This document shows positions 1 to 9,869 of a DNA stretch of 64,000 nucleotides, piece by piece. Source of the stretch: Haliotis asinina. Lineage: Eukaryota > Mollusca > Gastropoda > Lepetellida > Haliotidae. Below the pieces are notes generated by a model. The model was not told where the DNA came from, made no database searches, and saw nothing but the letters and a program-made list of their open reading frames with translations. Made by a program: the position numbers and the translations under genes. Positions within the stretch are counted from its first letter, which is position 1. Every line of letters begins with the position of its first letter. The stretch is taken from NCBI RefSeq assembly GCF_037392515.1, contig NC_090287.1:9593501-9657500 (forward strand). Direction: 5' to 3'.

Positions 1-143
1 ATGATACAACAAAACAATTGTTTACGTGTCAATACGCGGTGAATAGTCTTTCAGTTTCCGGGAATCTAATACCATTTAATCATGTTTTTCAACCAATCAG
101 ATTACAGAACACAGTAACTTTTGGTTTACAATGTTTCATAACC

Positions 144-305
144 TGGGTGGTGGGGTAATCTAGTGGTTAAGGCATTTGTTCCCCACACCAAAGACCCGGG
201 TTGCTTTCCCTACATGGAAACAAAGTGTGAAGCCAGTTTCTGGTGTGCCTCATTGTGGTTTGGCTGGAATATTGCTAAAAGCAGCAAAAAACTCAACTCA
301 GTCTC
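144..305 (+). repeat. tRNA-derived SINE, family A
   Basis: The tRNA-like head contains an A-box-like taatctagtggttaagg and a B-box region after 'agacccgggttgc'. The body has 'gaagccagtttctggtgt' and the tail 'ggctggaatattgctaaaagc'. The same order recurs at 8915-9035, 9511-9645, 21163-21320, 33820-33960, 46640-46812, 48176-48310 and 56590-56692. Confidence 0.8.
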
Positions 306-1136
306 TATACAGTGAGATGGTTCAACCTAGATTTGATGACACTGACATTTTAAGGTTTAGTTTTATAGAGAAGAATATGCACTACAGTTGTAAACTTTGT
401 GTGCTTGTTTGCATTGCATGTGCAGTTCTGCAGTCAGGTTGGTGGAAAACAGGGAAAAAACAATTTTGGAAGGTTTTTCATCTGGACATTACAAATGTAG
501 GAGTCATCATGATCAATGATGATGCCCTGATGTTATGGATGGCTGTCATGGACATGTTTTTGGGAGTCAAATACGCAGTTTTTCTGCATCCATGTTTAAA
601 AGTTTAGGAGTCATCATTACACCTTGTGTCATGAGAGGAAGTCATGGACATGTTTTGGGGAGGAGATATGCAGGTTTTCTATGTCGTGGGAAACACTGGT
701 ATAATCATGTTTCTTGATGCTTGTCTTTTTGTCCTTCAGTAATTGCTTGAAAAAAAAATGATTTGGCAAGATTGTTATCTCGTTAGTTATGAATTAATTT
801 TAAACTGTTACTAGTGTTAGAAGTATGTTGTTTTAGCTTTTGCCAAAGATATGTACATGTACTGTTACAGAACAGTGTGTCAGGAAAGGTTTGATTATTT
901 TTGTCTTAAAGTGTTTTTTATCATAATGTATTTTCAAATTTGCCAGTCTGACTGATTATTTGATGCCCAGATATTTTTATTTTTGAAGCATCATGCTTGC
1001 AGGTAGCTTACAAGTTACATCTTTTGGTTTAGCCATCAGAAACTGTATAGCACCTGCGAAAGGTGTGCGAGCGTGTGATATTTGTCTGCTGGAGTAGTGA
1101 GGGATAGGTTCTGAGCCTGTTGCTATGATGTTGTAG
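304..1136 (+). other. BROX intron sequence with a diverged two-copy repeat
   Basis: No exon was found here. At about 500-700 two diverged direct copies share gtcatggacatgtttt-like and aggagtcatcat-like blocks, so open frames there reflect repetition and not coding. Confidence 0.4.
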
Positions 1137-1209
1137 TCCGGACATGGATGAAGCCAAGGAAGTCCACAAGTGTCTGAGGATCGCTGCTGGAATCTTCACT
1201 TACATCAAG
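1137..1209 (+). CDS. BROX: BROX coding exon (first in window)
   Basis: The exon follows ttgtag and ends before gtatgt. It encodes PDMDEAKEVHKCLRIAAGIF and a few more residues in the BRO1 helical domain. It enters in the last base of a split codon and leaves in phase 0. No preceding BROX exon was found between 1 and 1130. Confidence 0.88.
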
Positions 1210-4200
1210 GTATGTCTCAACACCTCTGACATTGATTTTAATGGTTTGAGCAAATATTGCTAAGAAATGTATTTATGGTTTTACAAATTAAAACAGATTT
1301 GTGCAAGTCAATATTTGTACATCTTATTGCTTGTTCAGTATGATTGAATAGCTTAAGATGTCATGCAACATAACCGGTTTACCAGTATTTACCGGTTCCA
1401 ACATGAAATCAGTACGCATTGCAATATCCTGATGGAGAACTATTTTTGTTACATGCATTTGGAAAACTCTTTTTACGTCGGAAATCAAGTTAAGTTTGGT
1501 TTGAAGTTGTCTTGATTTTTGTTCAAGTGTTTCGCTGTGTTTTGGATCTGAATGTTATAAATATTTACTCATTAATGACCAGTGGTTTCTGACATGTCTT
1601 GACCAGGTCAAGTTACAGTCTAAAATCCCAGGGCTTTATTGAGAGTGGCGAAACTAGTAACAACTGTGTTGACATTAGATTGTTCTTTTCCTTGTATCTT
1701 TCATTTTGCCATGATTAAAAGTTTTTGTTAAAGCTTAATCAAGCATAGTAATTTTGTTGTATTTGTGTTTTATAAATCAAGCATTAGCTGCTACAGTTGT
1801 GTAGTATGTGTACATGTGATATTATGTAAGCACTGTTAGATACACCAGTGCAATATTACTGGTAAACCGGTATATACTGGTACAGTATCTCGCAAAACAA
1901 ATATCGTGGTATGGTTCAGATTCTACAGTTGTTGCTTCATCCAGATTTAGCTCCCTTTGAATTATCTGCCCTTGATTTCCACAACAACAAAATGTGCTCA
2001 AAACATGTCAAATATACTTTTATTTCTGTTGGTTTCATGTAACAAGTGGAAGTATCTTTATTACTGGCTCCAAAAGTGCCAAATATTCTACCAAATGTGT
2101 TAAGTTTTGGGTGTTTGATTGGTTTCATATGTGACATTTTGGAGGAATTATGTGGCTTCAAATGGACCAGTTTTGTATTTGGACTGATTAGGAGAGCCTT
2201 TCACCGAGACAGACATTTCACAATTCAGTTCCAGTCAATATATCACAAAACATATTGCAATATCTCTTAAATTATTGCAGTATATCGCAGGTTGAGAGTC
2301 AGGACACTACTGTCAAAATGTTGAAATGTATACAGTATTTAGTAATATAAATCTGGTGTCATATTGGTTTAAATGGTCCATGGGTATGAGATATTCAGTA
2401 CAATATGTTCTATATTAGAATGACCTGGTGGGCCAGTTGTCAACAGATGAGGAGGTGAAGGGTGGAGACACCGACACACGGGTATTGGAGGCGTACATCA
2501 ACCAGTGCACAGGGGAGGCGCAGGAAGGTCAGTATCACACTGCAGGTAGTAGGATAACGCTGGTAGAATATATGTTTTATGGGAATTATATTTAGTCAGT
2601 TTACTGGTTCCATAATCCATAGACCTGTGAAGGTCCAGGGTAGAATAGGCCTTCAGCAACCTATGCTTGCCATGAAAGGTGACTATGCTTGACTAACAGG
2701 ATTGGGTGCTGAGGCTTGCTGACTTGGTTGACAAATGTATCGGTTCCCAATTGTGCAGATCGATGCTCATGCTGTTGGTCACTGGATTGTTGGATCCAGA
2801 CTCAATTATTTACAGACTGCCACCATATAGCTATAATATTGCTGAGTGGGGTGTAGAACTAAACTCACTCACTCATAATCATCATATGTGCTTAAGTAGC
2901 CCATGCTTATCAACTTGTATCTTAATCTACAAGTAATGTTAATATGTACTCATGCTAAAAGTAAGATTTGTTTATGCATTACTGCTTTGTCTCAGAATAT
3001 GGTTTTATTAAGCTCTTCTCTCTCTGTCTATCCCTCTCTCCTTTCCCCCCCTGGTCTTAAGTGTCATTTTGAATATGGTGCATATTTATTTCAGTGAATA
3101 ATAATGTAAATCTCAATGATGTTTAGAGTTAAAAAGCAATATTATCCTACTTTAAATATTATTACATTATGACATTAGAATAATTACATGGTAAATCCTC
3201 GTGTTAGATTGCAAACTGCTATTTACCTTATTTACATTTGATTATTGAATCCTGAAGTTATCTCTGGTGATGTTTGTCTTTTGCAGTGACGTTAGCCCGA
3301 GCCATCGAGATGAAACACAATCACAGCCTGATAGCAGCACTGGCAGCGGAGACAGGCCAGATGTACCAGAAAGCTGGTGCGTCTGTATACTCAGTTTCTC
3401 CATTCAGTTTCATGCAGACTTCTCAAATCCATGGTCCTATTTAAACCTGCTTTCTCTTCCCTCTTTCACATCTCATTTAGAGATTGAGAGAAGCATCATT
3501 TTCACCAAAAAGACGTTTTTATTCATAGCAGAAAGTGTTTTTTTTCCCTGAAGGACCCGTTTCTGTTGCGGTATGTTTATCCTGAATGATTCTGTGTTCA
3601 TGTATGAATTCTGCTGGTGGATGAAGCATGTTTTGACATGTTGCAGACGATGCCCTGGCTAGCCTTGACGTCAAGGTAGTTGGCAAGTGGAGGAAATACT
3701 TTCAGCTGAAAAGTAACTTCTACCTGGCTTATGTGAGTGTTTCACTTAAGTGTTAATGACAAAATCAGTTGCAGTGTCCTTTATGTGATTGGCATTCTGA
3801 TACGTATAGCAATCTTAGTTCTAAGTTGATAAGTGTGTGTCACAGTGTGAGAGTGCATCACAATAATCTTATCACTAAGATGATTTAAAGTGTGTGTCAT
3901 ATTGTGAGAGTGCATCACAGCAATCTCAGTGCTAAGATGGTTTAAAGTGTGTGTCACAGTGTGAGAGTGCATCAAAACAATCTTAGCGCTAAGATGATTT
4001 AAAGTGTGTGTCACAGTGTGAGAGAGCATCACAGCAATCTCGGTGCTAAGATGGATTAAAGTGTGTGTCAGTGTGAGAGTGCATCAAAACAGTCTTAGTG
4101 CTAAGATGATTTAAAGTGTGTGTCACAGTGCAAGAGTGAATCCTAACAATGTTAGTACTAAGGCTGTTGCCTTTGATGACAGTAAATTGTTCACGAGTCA

Positions 4201-6632
4201 CATTGATGGTGATTCTAATAAAAACCACTTACTTTTTTTAGATTTTATCACATTACCACATGACCTGACTTTGTGACCTTTGATGATGTTTCAGTGTGAA
4301 ATGTTGACTTTGTGACCTTTGATGATGTTTCAGTGTGAAATGTTGACTTTGTGACCTTTGATGATGTTTCAGTGTGAAATGTTGACTTTGTGACCTTTGA
4401 TGATGTTTCAGTGTGAAATGTTGACTTTGTGACCTTTGATGATGTTTCAGTGTGAAATGTTGACAGTTTTACAGTTTTCTGTTGGCCCATATGATGACTT
4501 GTTGTTTCATGTAGGCTCACTCTTACAACGGGGAGACCTTGCTGGCCTCAGACAAGTGTGGAGACGCTATTCGTGGACTGAAAGAGAGTGTCACATGTAG
4601 GACGTTATTGTAAATCTTTGACCATAAAGTGTTTCCAAAACACATTGTTATGCACATCTTGTTTTTTTTGTAAATGTTTTCCAGGACAAATAGTCACTTT
4701 ATTTAATCTGGCATGATATTTTCATATCAAAATCAATTGTGTCCAGATATTTACTGAAGAATGAATGTTTTTCCTCTTTTATGTCTACTGAGTAGGAAAG
4801 GGAATACTTCTAACCTTGTCTTGTTCATGATGAGGTTCTGTTATGAAACTGTTCATGATGGATGTGTTTAATATTAATGGAAAATATTGTTACTATAACC
4901 AGCACCAGTAATTCAGAGATAAATGCCCATAATTCATGTGGAGTTCTGTGACATAGTTACGTAGCTTGTGTCTAATGACAAATGTGAAGTTCTAGTCTAT
5001 GTTGCTGCAGTGTACGAGAAGGCATCGGTGCTGGCTAAGGAGTACGCAAGCACCAAGGGCCCTGGGACAACAGCCCGGCCAGCTGAACACCTGTTCTTCC
5101 GCCGCCTTGGACCAGTTGTGAAGAGGACTCTGGAGAAGTGTGAGAGAGAAAATGGGTTGATGTAAGTGAGATCCATGTCATTATCAATGTCTAAATATTA
5201 GTTGAATGGGTTTTTTTATTTCATTTGACTTTGTTGTTGTTTATCCAAGATGTTAAAAAAAAATTAAAATAAACGGCATGTATATAGTGGTCAGACACAT
5301 TTTGCCATTTTGATTCTTTCTTGGAAAAATGTTGATAAAAACAAGTGTTTTGCTCAAGGGTTGTAAGGGTTGTATTATTTTCTATGTGTGTCAATGTTTT
5401 TCCCCTTCCAAGATATCACCAGAAGGTGTCGTATGACCCCCCACAACTTGAGTTGAAGGCCACCTATGGACTGGTCAGCCCAGAGGAGTACCAGCCTCCC
5501 TCTATGAACCCACTGTGGACTGTCGATACATACAGCAAGTTTAATGTCCAAATGGCTCCCAGACCAGAAAAGGTAGTTTGAATTTTACAGGCTTTCTTTT
5601 TTATGAACAGCTGATTGTGAAAGTTTAGTTTACTCTCTTATTGACCTGTGATGGTCCCGGGGTAGAATAGGCCTTCAGCAACCCATGCTTGCCATAAACG
5701 GTGACTATACTTGTCGTAAGAGGCAACTAACGGGATCGGGTGGTAAGGCTTGCTGACTTGGTTGACACATGTCATCAGTTTCCAATTGCGCAGATCGATG
5801 CTCATGTTGTCGATCACGGGATTGTCTGGTCCAGACTTGATTATTTACAGACCACCGCCATATATCTGGAATATTGCTGGGTGTGGCGTAAAACTAATCT
5901 CACTCACTCACTCACTCGCTCACCCACCCACTCACTCACTCACCCACCCACTCACTCACTCACTCACTCACTCACTCACTCACTCACTATCAAAATATAA
6001 ATTAGAAGTTTCTTGTGTATTGGCAGAAGTAAAAGTTTATTTAAATATACAAAAACAACATCTACATCTCAAACTTGCTTATGAATTTAATAACACTGCA
6101 TTCGTTAGCAGCATTATTATTGTGCTATATATTCTGGTGCTAAGGTTGATGTTTTGATTTGAGCTATATTATTTAGGTTGGAACGTGAAGTGAGTAAATT
6201 TAGTAATGTGCTGCTTTTATCAATCTTCAAACAAAATCACTGCAGGAAAGACATAAAAAGACAAATCACACATTGTAGCATATCAATTTTGTCATGTTCA
6301 TAAACAATCAGGGGCAGATAACCCTCAAATTCATGTGCCTACTTTCAAAATATTTTATTACCCTTTTATCACTTCATTCAATTTAGACAATTACTGTTTT
6401 CATGTATTTTTAAAGTTCCTTCTACCATTAAAATTACTTAGAACATCATACTGTTTTACAGTAAAAACAATATGATCAACTTTGGTTTCACATAAATTTC
6501 TTTGCCATAAGAGAATCCATTGTATGATTACAGACAGATGGTAAGGAAGAAAACCTCCCTCCTGTTAAAGAAAAAGAAGTCCCGATGTCAGACAAGGACC
6601 CGAAGAATGTCAGTGGCTGTGTTGTGTCATAG
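1137..6632 (+). CDS. BROX: BROX-like BRO1 domain protein, 3' eight coding exons (5' part lies outside the window)
   Basis: Seen: eight exons (1137-1209, 2419-2527, 3287-3376, 3647-3732, 4515-4596, 5011-5161, 5413-5572, 6534-6632) with AG/GT borders and matching phases join into about 282 codons. The product includes EAKEVHKCLRIAAGIF, TLARAIEMKH, KWRKYFQLK, YNGETLLASDKCGDAIR, ENGL-IYHQK and PPQLELKATYGLV, and ends in CVVS before TAG. Known: this order of motifs is the C-terminal two thirds of the BRO1 domain of BROX, which binds ESCRT-III CHMP4 proteins and acts at membranes, including the ruptured nuclear envelope. BROX, unlike ALIX, ends in a farnesylated CaaX box, and CVVS fits. Inferred: the N-terminal third (about 130 residues relative to the roughly 410-residue family) is upstream. 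The alternatives ALIX or HD-PTP are excluded by the short tail with a CaaX box. Confidence 0.93.
2419..2527 (+). CDS. BROX: BROX coding exon
   Basis: The acceptor is tatattag and the donor gtcagt. The exon encodes NDLVGQLSTDEEVKGG followed by VLEAYINQCTGEAQE. It leaves one base (g), completed to Val in the next exon. Confidence 0.88.
2622..2878 (+). repeat. SINE-like repeat, family B, ending in the common SINE tail
   Basis: It starts gacctgtgaaggtcc, continues with cttcagcaacctatgcttgcc, cagatcgatgctcatg and ctcaattatttacagac, and ends in the tail ctataatattgctgagtg plus ctcactcact. It lies in a BROX intron. Other copies are at 5643, 9676, 32033, 37573 and 51277. Confidence 0.8.
3287..3376 (+). 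CDS. BROX: BROX coding exon
   Basis: The acceptor is ttgcag and the donor gtgcgt. It encodes VTLARAIEMKHNHSLIAALA and ETGQMYQKA, one of the best conserved BRO1 stretches. It ends with one base of a split codon. Confidence 0.92.
3647..3732 (+). CDS. BROX: BROX coding exon
   Basis: The acceptor is ttgcag and the donor gtgagt. It encodes DDALASLDVKVVGKWRKYF and LKSNFYLAY. The exit phase is 0. Confidence 0.92.
3820..4170. repeat. 57-bp minisatellite, about six copies
   Basis: The unit contains gtgtgtgtcacagtgtgaga, gtgcatcac and ctaagatgatttaaa. The 57-bp period is a multiple of three, so it yields spurious 19-residue repeats on the minus strand. It lies in the BROX intron between 3732 and 4515. 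Confidence 0.85.
4263..4464. repeat. 39-bp minisatellite, five near-identical copies
   Basis: The unit contains tttgtgacctttgatgatgt and ttcagtgtgaaatgttgac, repeated five times almost without change. This near-identity suggests recent expansion. It sits about 50 bp upstream of the BROX exon at 4515. Confidence 0.9.
4515..4596 (+). CDS. BROX: BROX coding exon
   Basis: The acceptor is catgtag and the donor gtagga. It encodes AHSYNGETLLASDKCGDAIR and GLKESVT, matching the BROX segment around HGETLLASDKCGEAIR. The final base t joins tg of the next exon as Leu. Confidence 0.92.
5011..5161 (+). CDS. BROX: BROX coding exon
   Basis: The acceptor is gctgcag and the donor gtaagt. It encodes YEKASVLAKEYASTKGPG, EHLFFRRLGPVV and LEKCERENGL. 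An open frame from 4968 runs into the intron upstream; the acceptor at 5010 and family similarity set the true border. Confidence 0.92.
5413..5572 (+). CDS. BROX: BROX coding exon
   Basis: The acceptor is ttccaag and the donor gtagtt. It encodes IYHQKVSYDPPQLELKATYG and a proline-rich stretch (PEEYQPPSMNPLW) ending RPEK. This is the end of the BRO1 fold and the start of the low-complexity tail. Confidence 0.9.
5643..5990 (+). repeat. Family B SINE-like repeat with long (CTCA)n tail
   Basis: A near-complete copy begins gacctgtgatggtcccgggg and ends with ggaatattgctgggtgtggc. An imperfect ctca/ccca microsatellite follows at about 5900-5990, which shows how the SINE tail seeds simple repeats. 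It lies in the last BROX intron. Confidence 0.85.
6534..6632 (+). CDS. BROX: BROX terminal coding exon with CaaX box
   Basis: The acceptor is attacag. Thirty-two codons, rich in Lys, Glu, Asp and Pro, end CVVS then TAG. The cysteine four residues from the end is the expected farnesylation site in this family, so the protein is probably membrane-anchored. The C-terminal position and charged linker match the vertebrate layout. Confidence 0.9.
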   Translation, partial: TDGKEENLPPVKEKEVPMSDKDPKNVSGCVVS

Positions 6633-8870
6633 GTTGCTTTTCTATGTAATGTGTACTCACACTGAAGCACGGCAGTATCGTTCAGTTGTTGCCATGGTTA
6701 CTGTGTTGTCGACATCATCATTTCAGGCTCGAAGCCTCGTTTTGTACCTATATTATTATCATTTTTACTTCTTTACCTGATATACTTTTAAAACTCACAA
6801 TTTCAGTGAGTAATTCTTACGGATATTCAAAATTTCCTGGAGAGATACTTTCTTAATGATGGATAGTATAGGAGCATTTTGGGTACATATTGTTTCAGAC
6901 ATGGAGCTGTAACTTATATTATTATTTCATGTTTGTATTTAAACAACAACTTTTATAATGCTCTATAATCAGTCAACTGATGAAAGTGTATATTTTGTAC
7001 ATAGTTATGAGACATCACCACACTATGACTTAAGGATACGTCACAGACTGCAGGTGTTTGTCATGGTTGTGTTATTTTCAACACAATAACGACAGTGTAT
7101 TCTTACAAAGATTGGTTTGTAGATTATTTTGCTAATTGTGTACCCTGAGATAATTTGTTGACAGAGACAACATGGCACAGATATGTTTTTGTTTTTTTGT
7201 ATATTTATTAAAGTAGATACTTCATCACTGAATGCCAGCATTATCATCAAATTCTCTGGTGTGGATAGGAAAACACCTTGTGAATAGTGAAGCTGGTGTT
7301 GTAGAAATAATTAATTATATGTGTACACTAGCACTGTGTGATTTGGTATATACATACCTCTCTGCATTTTGTCCCTATGAATCTGTTAGACCACATTCAT
7401 CCAGCCCTTGTTCATGTATTACAGGTCAGTGTGGGGTTCTAAACCCAGTCTAACATTTAGATTTTTCTTCTACAGTCGATTTCAGGAATGCTTAGAGCAC
7501 TAACATGTCCATTACGTCCATTGTTCAGTGACCGTACCTTGAATGTTGACACCCAAAAGTCTTTTTAACAAAGTGTAATTTTTATCAATATATTGAAAAG
7601 TAATTGATTAACAGAATTTGATTAATGTTATTACTATGGTTATTGTTGATAATAAAACACTGCATCCTTACTCAGCATTTTAACCGAAGTATGTAATTAC
7701 CTGTTCCAAACAAAACCTTCTCAGATAGGTTGTGTTTTTCTCACGAAGGTCTGAATCGTCTTTGATACTCCTGGATGGGATTTTGACAGTAGAAATGCAA
7801 GGAGCATTCTCTTGCCACATATTTCTCCAGTGGAATTGTCTTTGTAAATATTATAATTATTTAAACCTTCCAAAAGTGCTAAGAACAGGGTAGTTTAATT
7901 ACCTATAGATTATTGTTAAAGTTGATGTGTTATACTATGTTATCCAGATATAAATAATGTCTTGCATTGATAAATGTTTGGAAATTTAATACCCTTATGC
8001 AAATTATTTTTCGGCCCTCTTTAAGTTATTGCCAGAGACATTTCTTCTCTATCAACACTTGCAAATGGGAGATGAGTCATCTTCACCATCAAAACTCTAG
8101 TACATTAACAGTGCTTTCAGGATGTTTTTCAAGTCATATCCAGTCAGTAGGTTGTAGAGATCAGAGGACCTGGAAAATCTGGGTATGTAGATGTTTAGGG
8201 TCACATTTAAAACTGAATGATTAAAGTCATGTATGTGTAATTTGAAAAAGCATGAAGCACATATCCTTGGTCCCTAAAATAATTTATTACAGGAAACTTA
8301 ATTCTTTAACTTGAGAACACTTTTTGTGCAAAGGCTTGTATTGGATGTCATTAAGTTATAACAACTGGGAGACTACATGTTCCACACCAGTGCTGACTGG
8401 TATTTTATGTCAATACTCATGGTCACTTACAGTGAAAACAAGTCACTATTGTAATTATCCCTTTTGTCACTGGTGATAGAAGTGACAAAAATAGATATGG
8501 TGATATTTTGTTAAATTCTCTTGATTTGACGTTTAACAAGTCCACAGTATGTAAATGTATTCCTTTTATCATTTTATGACACCCAAAGTTATCATCTATG
8601 GAAAAAAAGAAGTATTACATGTGTGAATTAGCTCTCAGTATAATGTTATTCTTTGATGTCTTGTGTCAAACAGTGAACTTTGTTAAACATCTTTCAAGTC
8701 TCCGTGTTTAATTACACCAACATTACTTGCATATGGGTCTGCAGTATGTGGATTGGTGGTATTGACGATTGTACATACCTTTAGAGAGATACATGTGGTT
8801 GCTGTAGTGTCATTGTGTACATATACCTGTGTATAGTGCAAGAAATAAACACCATCATAAACTGTATGCT
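6633..8870 (+). other. BROX: Probable BROX 3' UTR
   Basis: The sequence is AT-rich, free of SINEs, and has no credible exon after the BROX stop. AATAAA occurs at 7651-7656 and 8844-8849; the latter is followed by a t/g-rich stretch and then by a SINE from about 8915. The poly(A) site choice is inference. Confidence 0.5.
8844..8849 (+). terminator. Candidate BROX polyadenylation signal
   Basis: A canonical aataaa lies at the end of the SINE-free tract, with 'tatgcttacttgtccctcctttt' 20-40 bases on as a possible downstream element. An alternative signal is at 7651-7656. Confidence 0.4.
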
Positions 8871-8914
8871 TACTTGTCCCTCCTTTTACTTTGCTGCCTG
8901 AGGATTGCATTGGG

Positions 8915-9035
8915 AGTGGGTGAGTTTAGTTTTACGTGGCTTTTGACAATATTCCAGCAACATTGTACTGATATGGATCTACGACGTTACAAGCAAATGC
9001 TTTAACCATTGGGCTACCCCACCACCCCTGGATCA
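8915..9035 (-). repeat. tRNA-derived SINE, family A, minus orientation
   Basis: On plus it reads gtgagtttagttttacgtgg, the shared tail, then ttgacaatattccagc, and ends gctttaaccattgggctacc, the reverse complement of the A-box head. It lies between the BROX and kinase 3' ends. Confidence 0.75.
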
Positions 9036-9510
9036 CATTAGTATTTGTCATGCTTTTAGCCAGACATGACCAATGGGGTCTTAGACTTTGCTGATGCATT
9101 TCATTGTATCTGATTTCCATTTATCAATAACTAGACTCTTTAGTTCAGGCTAGATTATTGTTTCATGTGACTGAAATAATGAGTTTGACAGTCACCAACA
9201 AACATTAGGACAAGCTGGTCATGTTACAATTGTATCCAGGGTCTCCACTTTTGTTGGGGATTCTGAATTGTCAGGCTTGGAGACTGATTGTTGATACACA
9301 GCTGACTCGAGCTTTTTATTCTGTGATATGTTAACATGTGTATCCTTGACCCAGGTGAAGGTTCATAACAATAATATATTTGTAATGAAGACAGCAATCT
9401 TGAGTACAGAATGAGAAACTATAGGTGCTGATAAGAAACCATCACACACAATCCGGGGACTTGATCCAAAAAGCATTCATAGTGCTACGACATTCATAAC
9501 CCTCCAGGGG

Positions 9511-9645
9511 AGGTGGGGTAGCCTAGTGGTTGAAGTGTTCACTCGTCACGCCGAAGACCCACATTCAATTCCCCACATGGGTACAATGTGTGAGGCCCAT
9601 TTTCTGGTGTCCCCCGCCTTCATATTGCTGGAATATTGCTAAAAG
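9511..9645 (+). repeat. tRNA-derived SINE, family A
   Basis: A well-preserved head, ggtggggtagcctagtggtt, is followed by a B-box-like ttcaattcccc, gtgaggcccattttctggtg and ggaatattgctaaaagc. Confidence 0.85.
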
Positions 9646-9675
9646 CTCACTTATAACCCTCCATTTCCTAGACAG

Positions 9676-9850
9676 GAGATTCTCGGAATTGGGTGATCAG
9701 GCCTGCTGACTTGTTTGACATATTGTATCCAAATGCGCAGATAGATGCTCATACTGTTGACCACTGGATTGTCTGGTCCAACCTCGATTATTTACAGACC
9801 ACTGTCATATAGCTTAAATATTGCTGAGTGCAGCGTAAAACTCACACTGC
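9676..9850 (+). repeat. Family B SINE-like repeat, 5'-truncated
   Basis: It contains attgggtgatcaggcctgct, a cagatagatgctcatactgt segment, tcgattatttacagaccact and the tail taaatattgctgagtg. It abuts the family A copy and marks the edge of the intergenic block. Confidence 0.75.
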
Positions 9851-9869
9851 AACTCAAAGAATCAACTCA

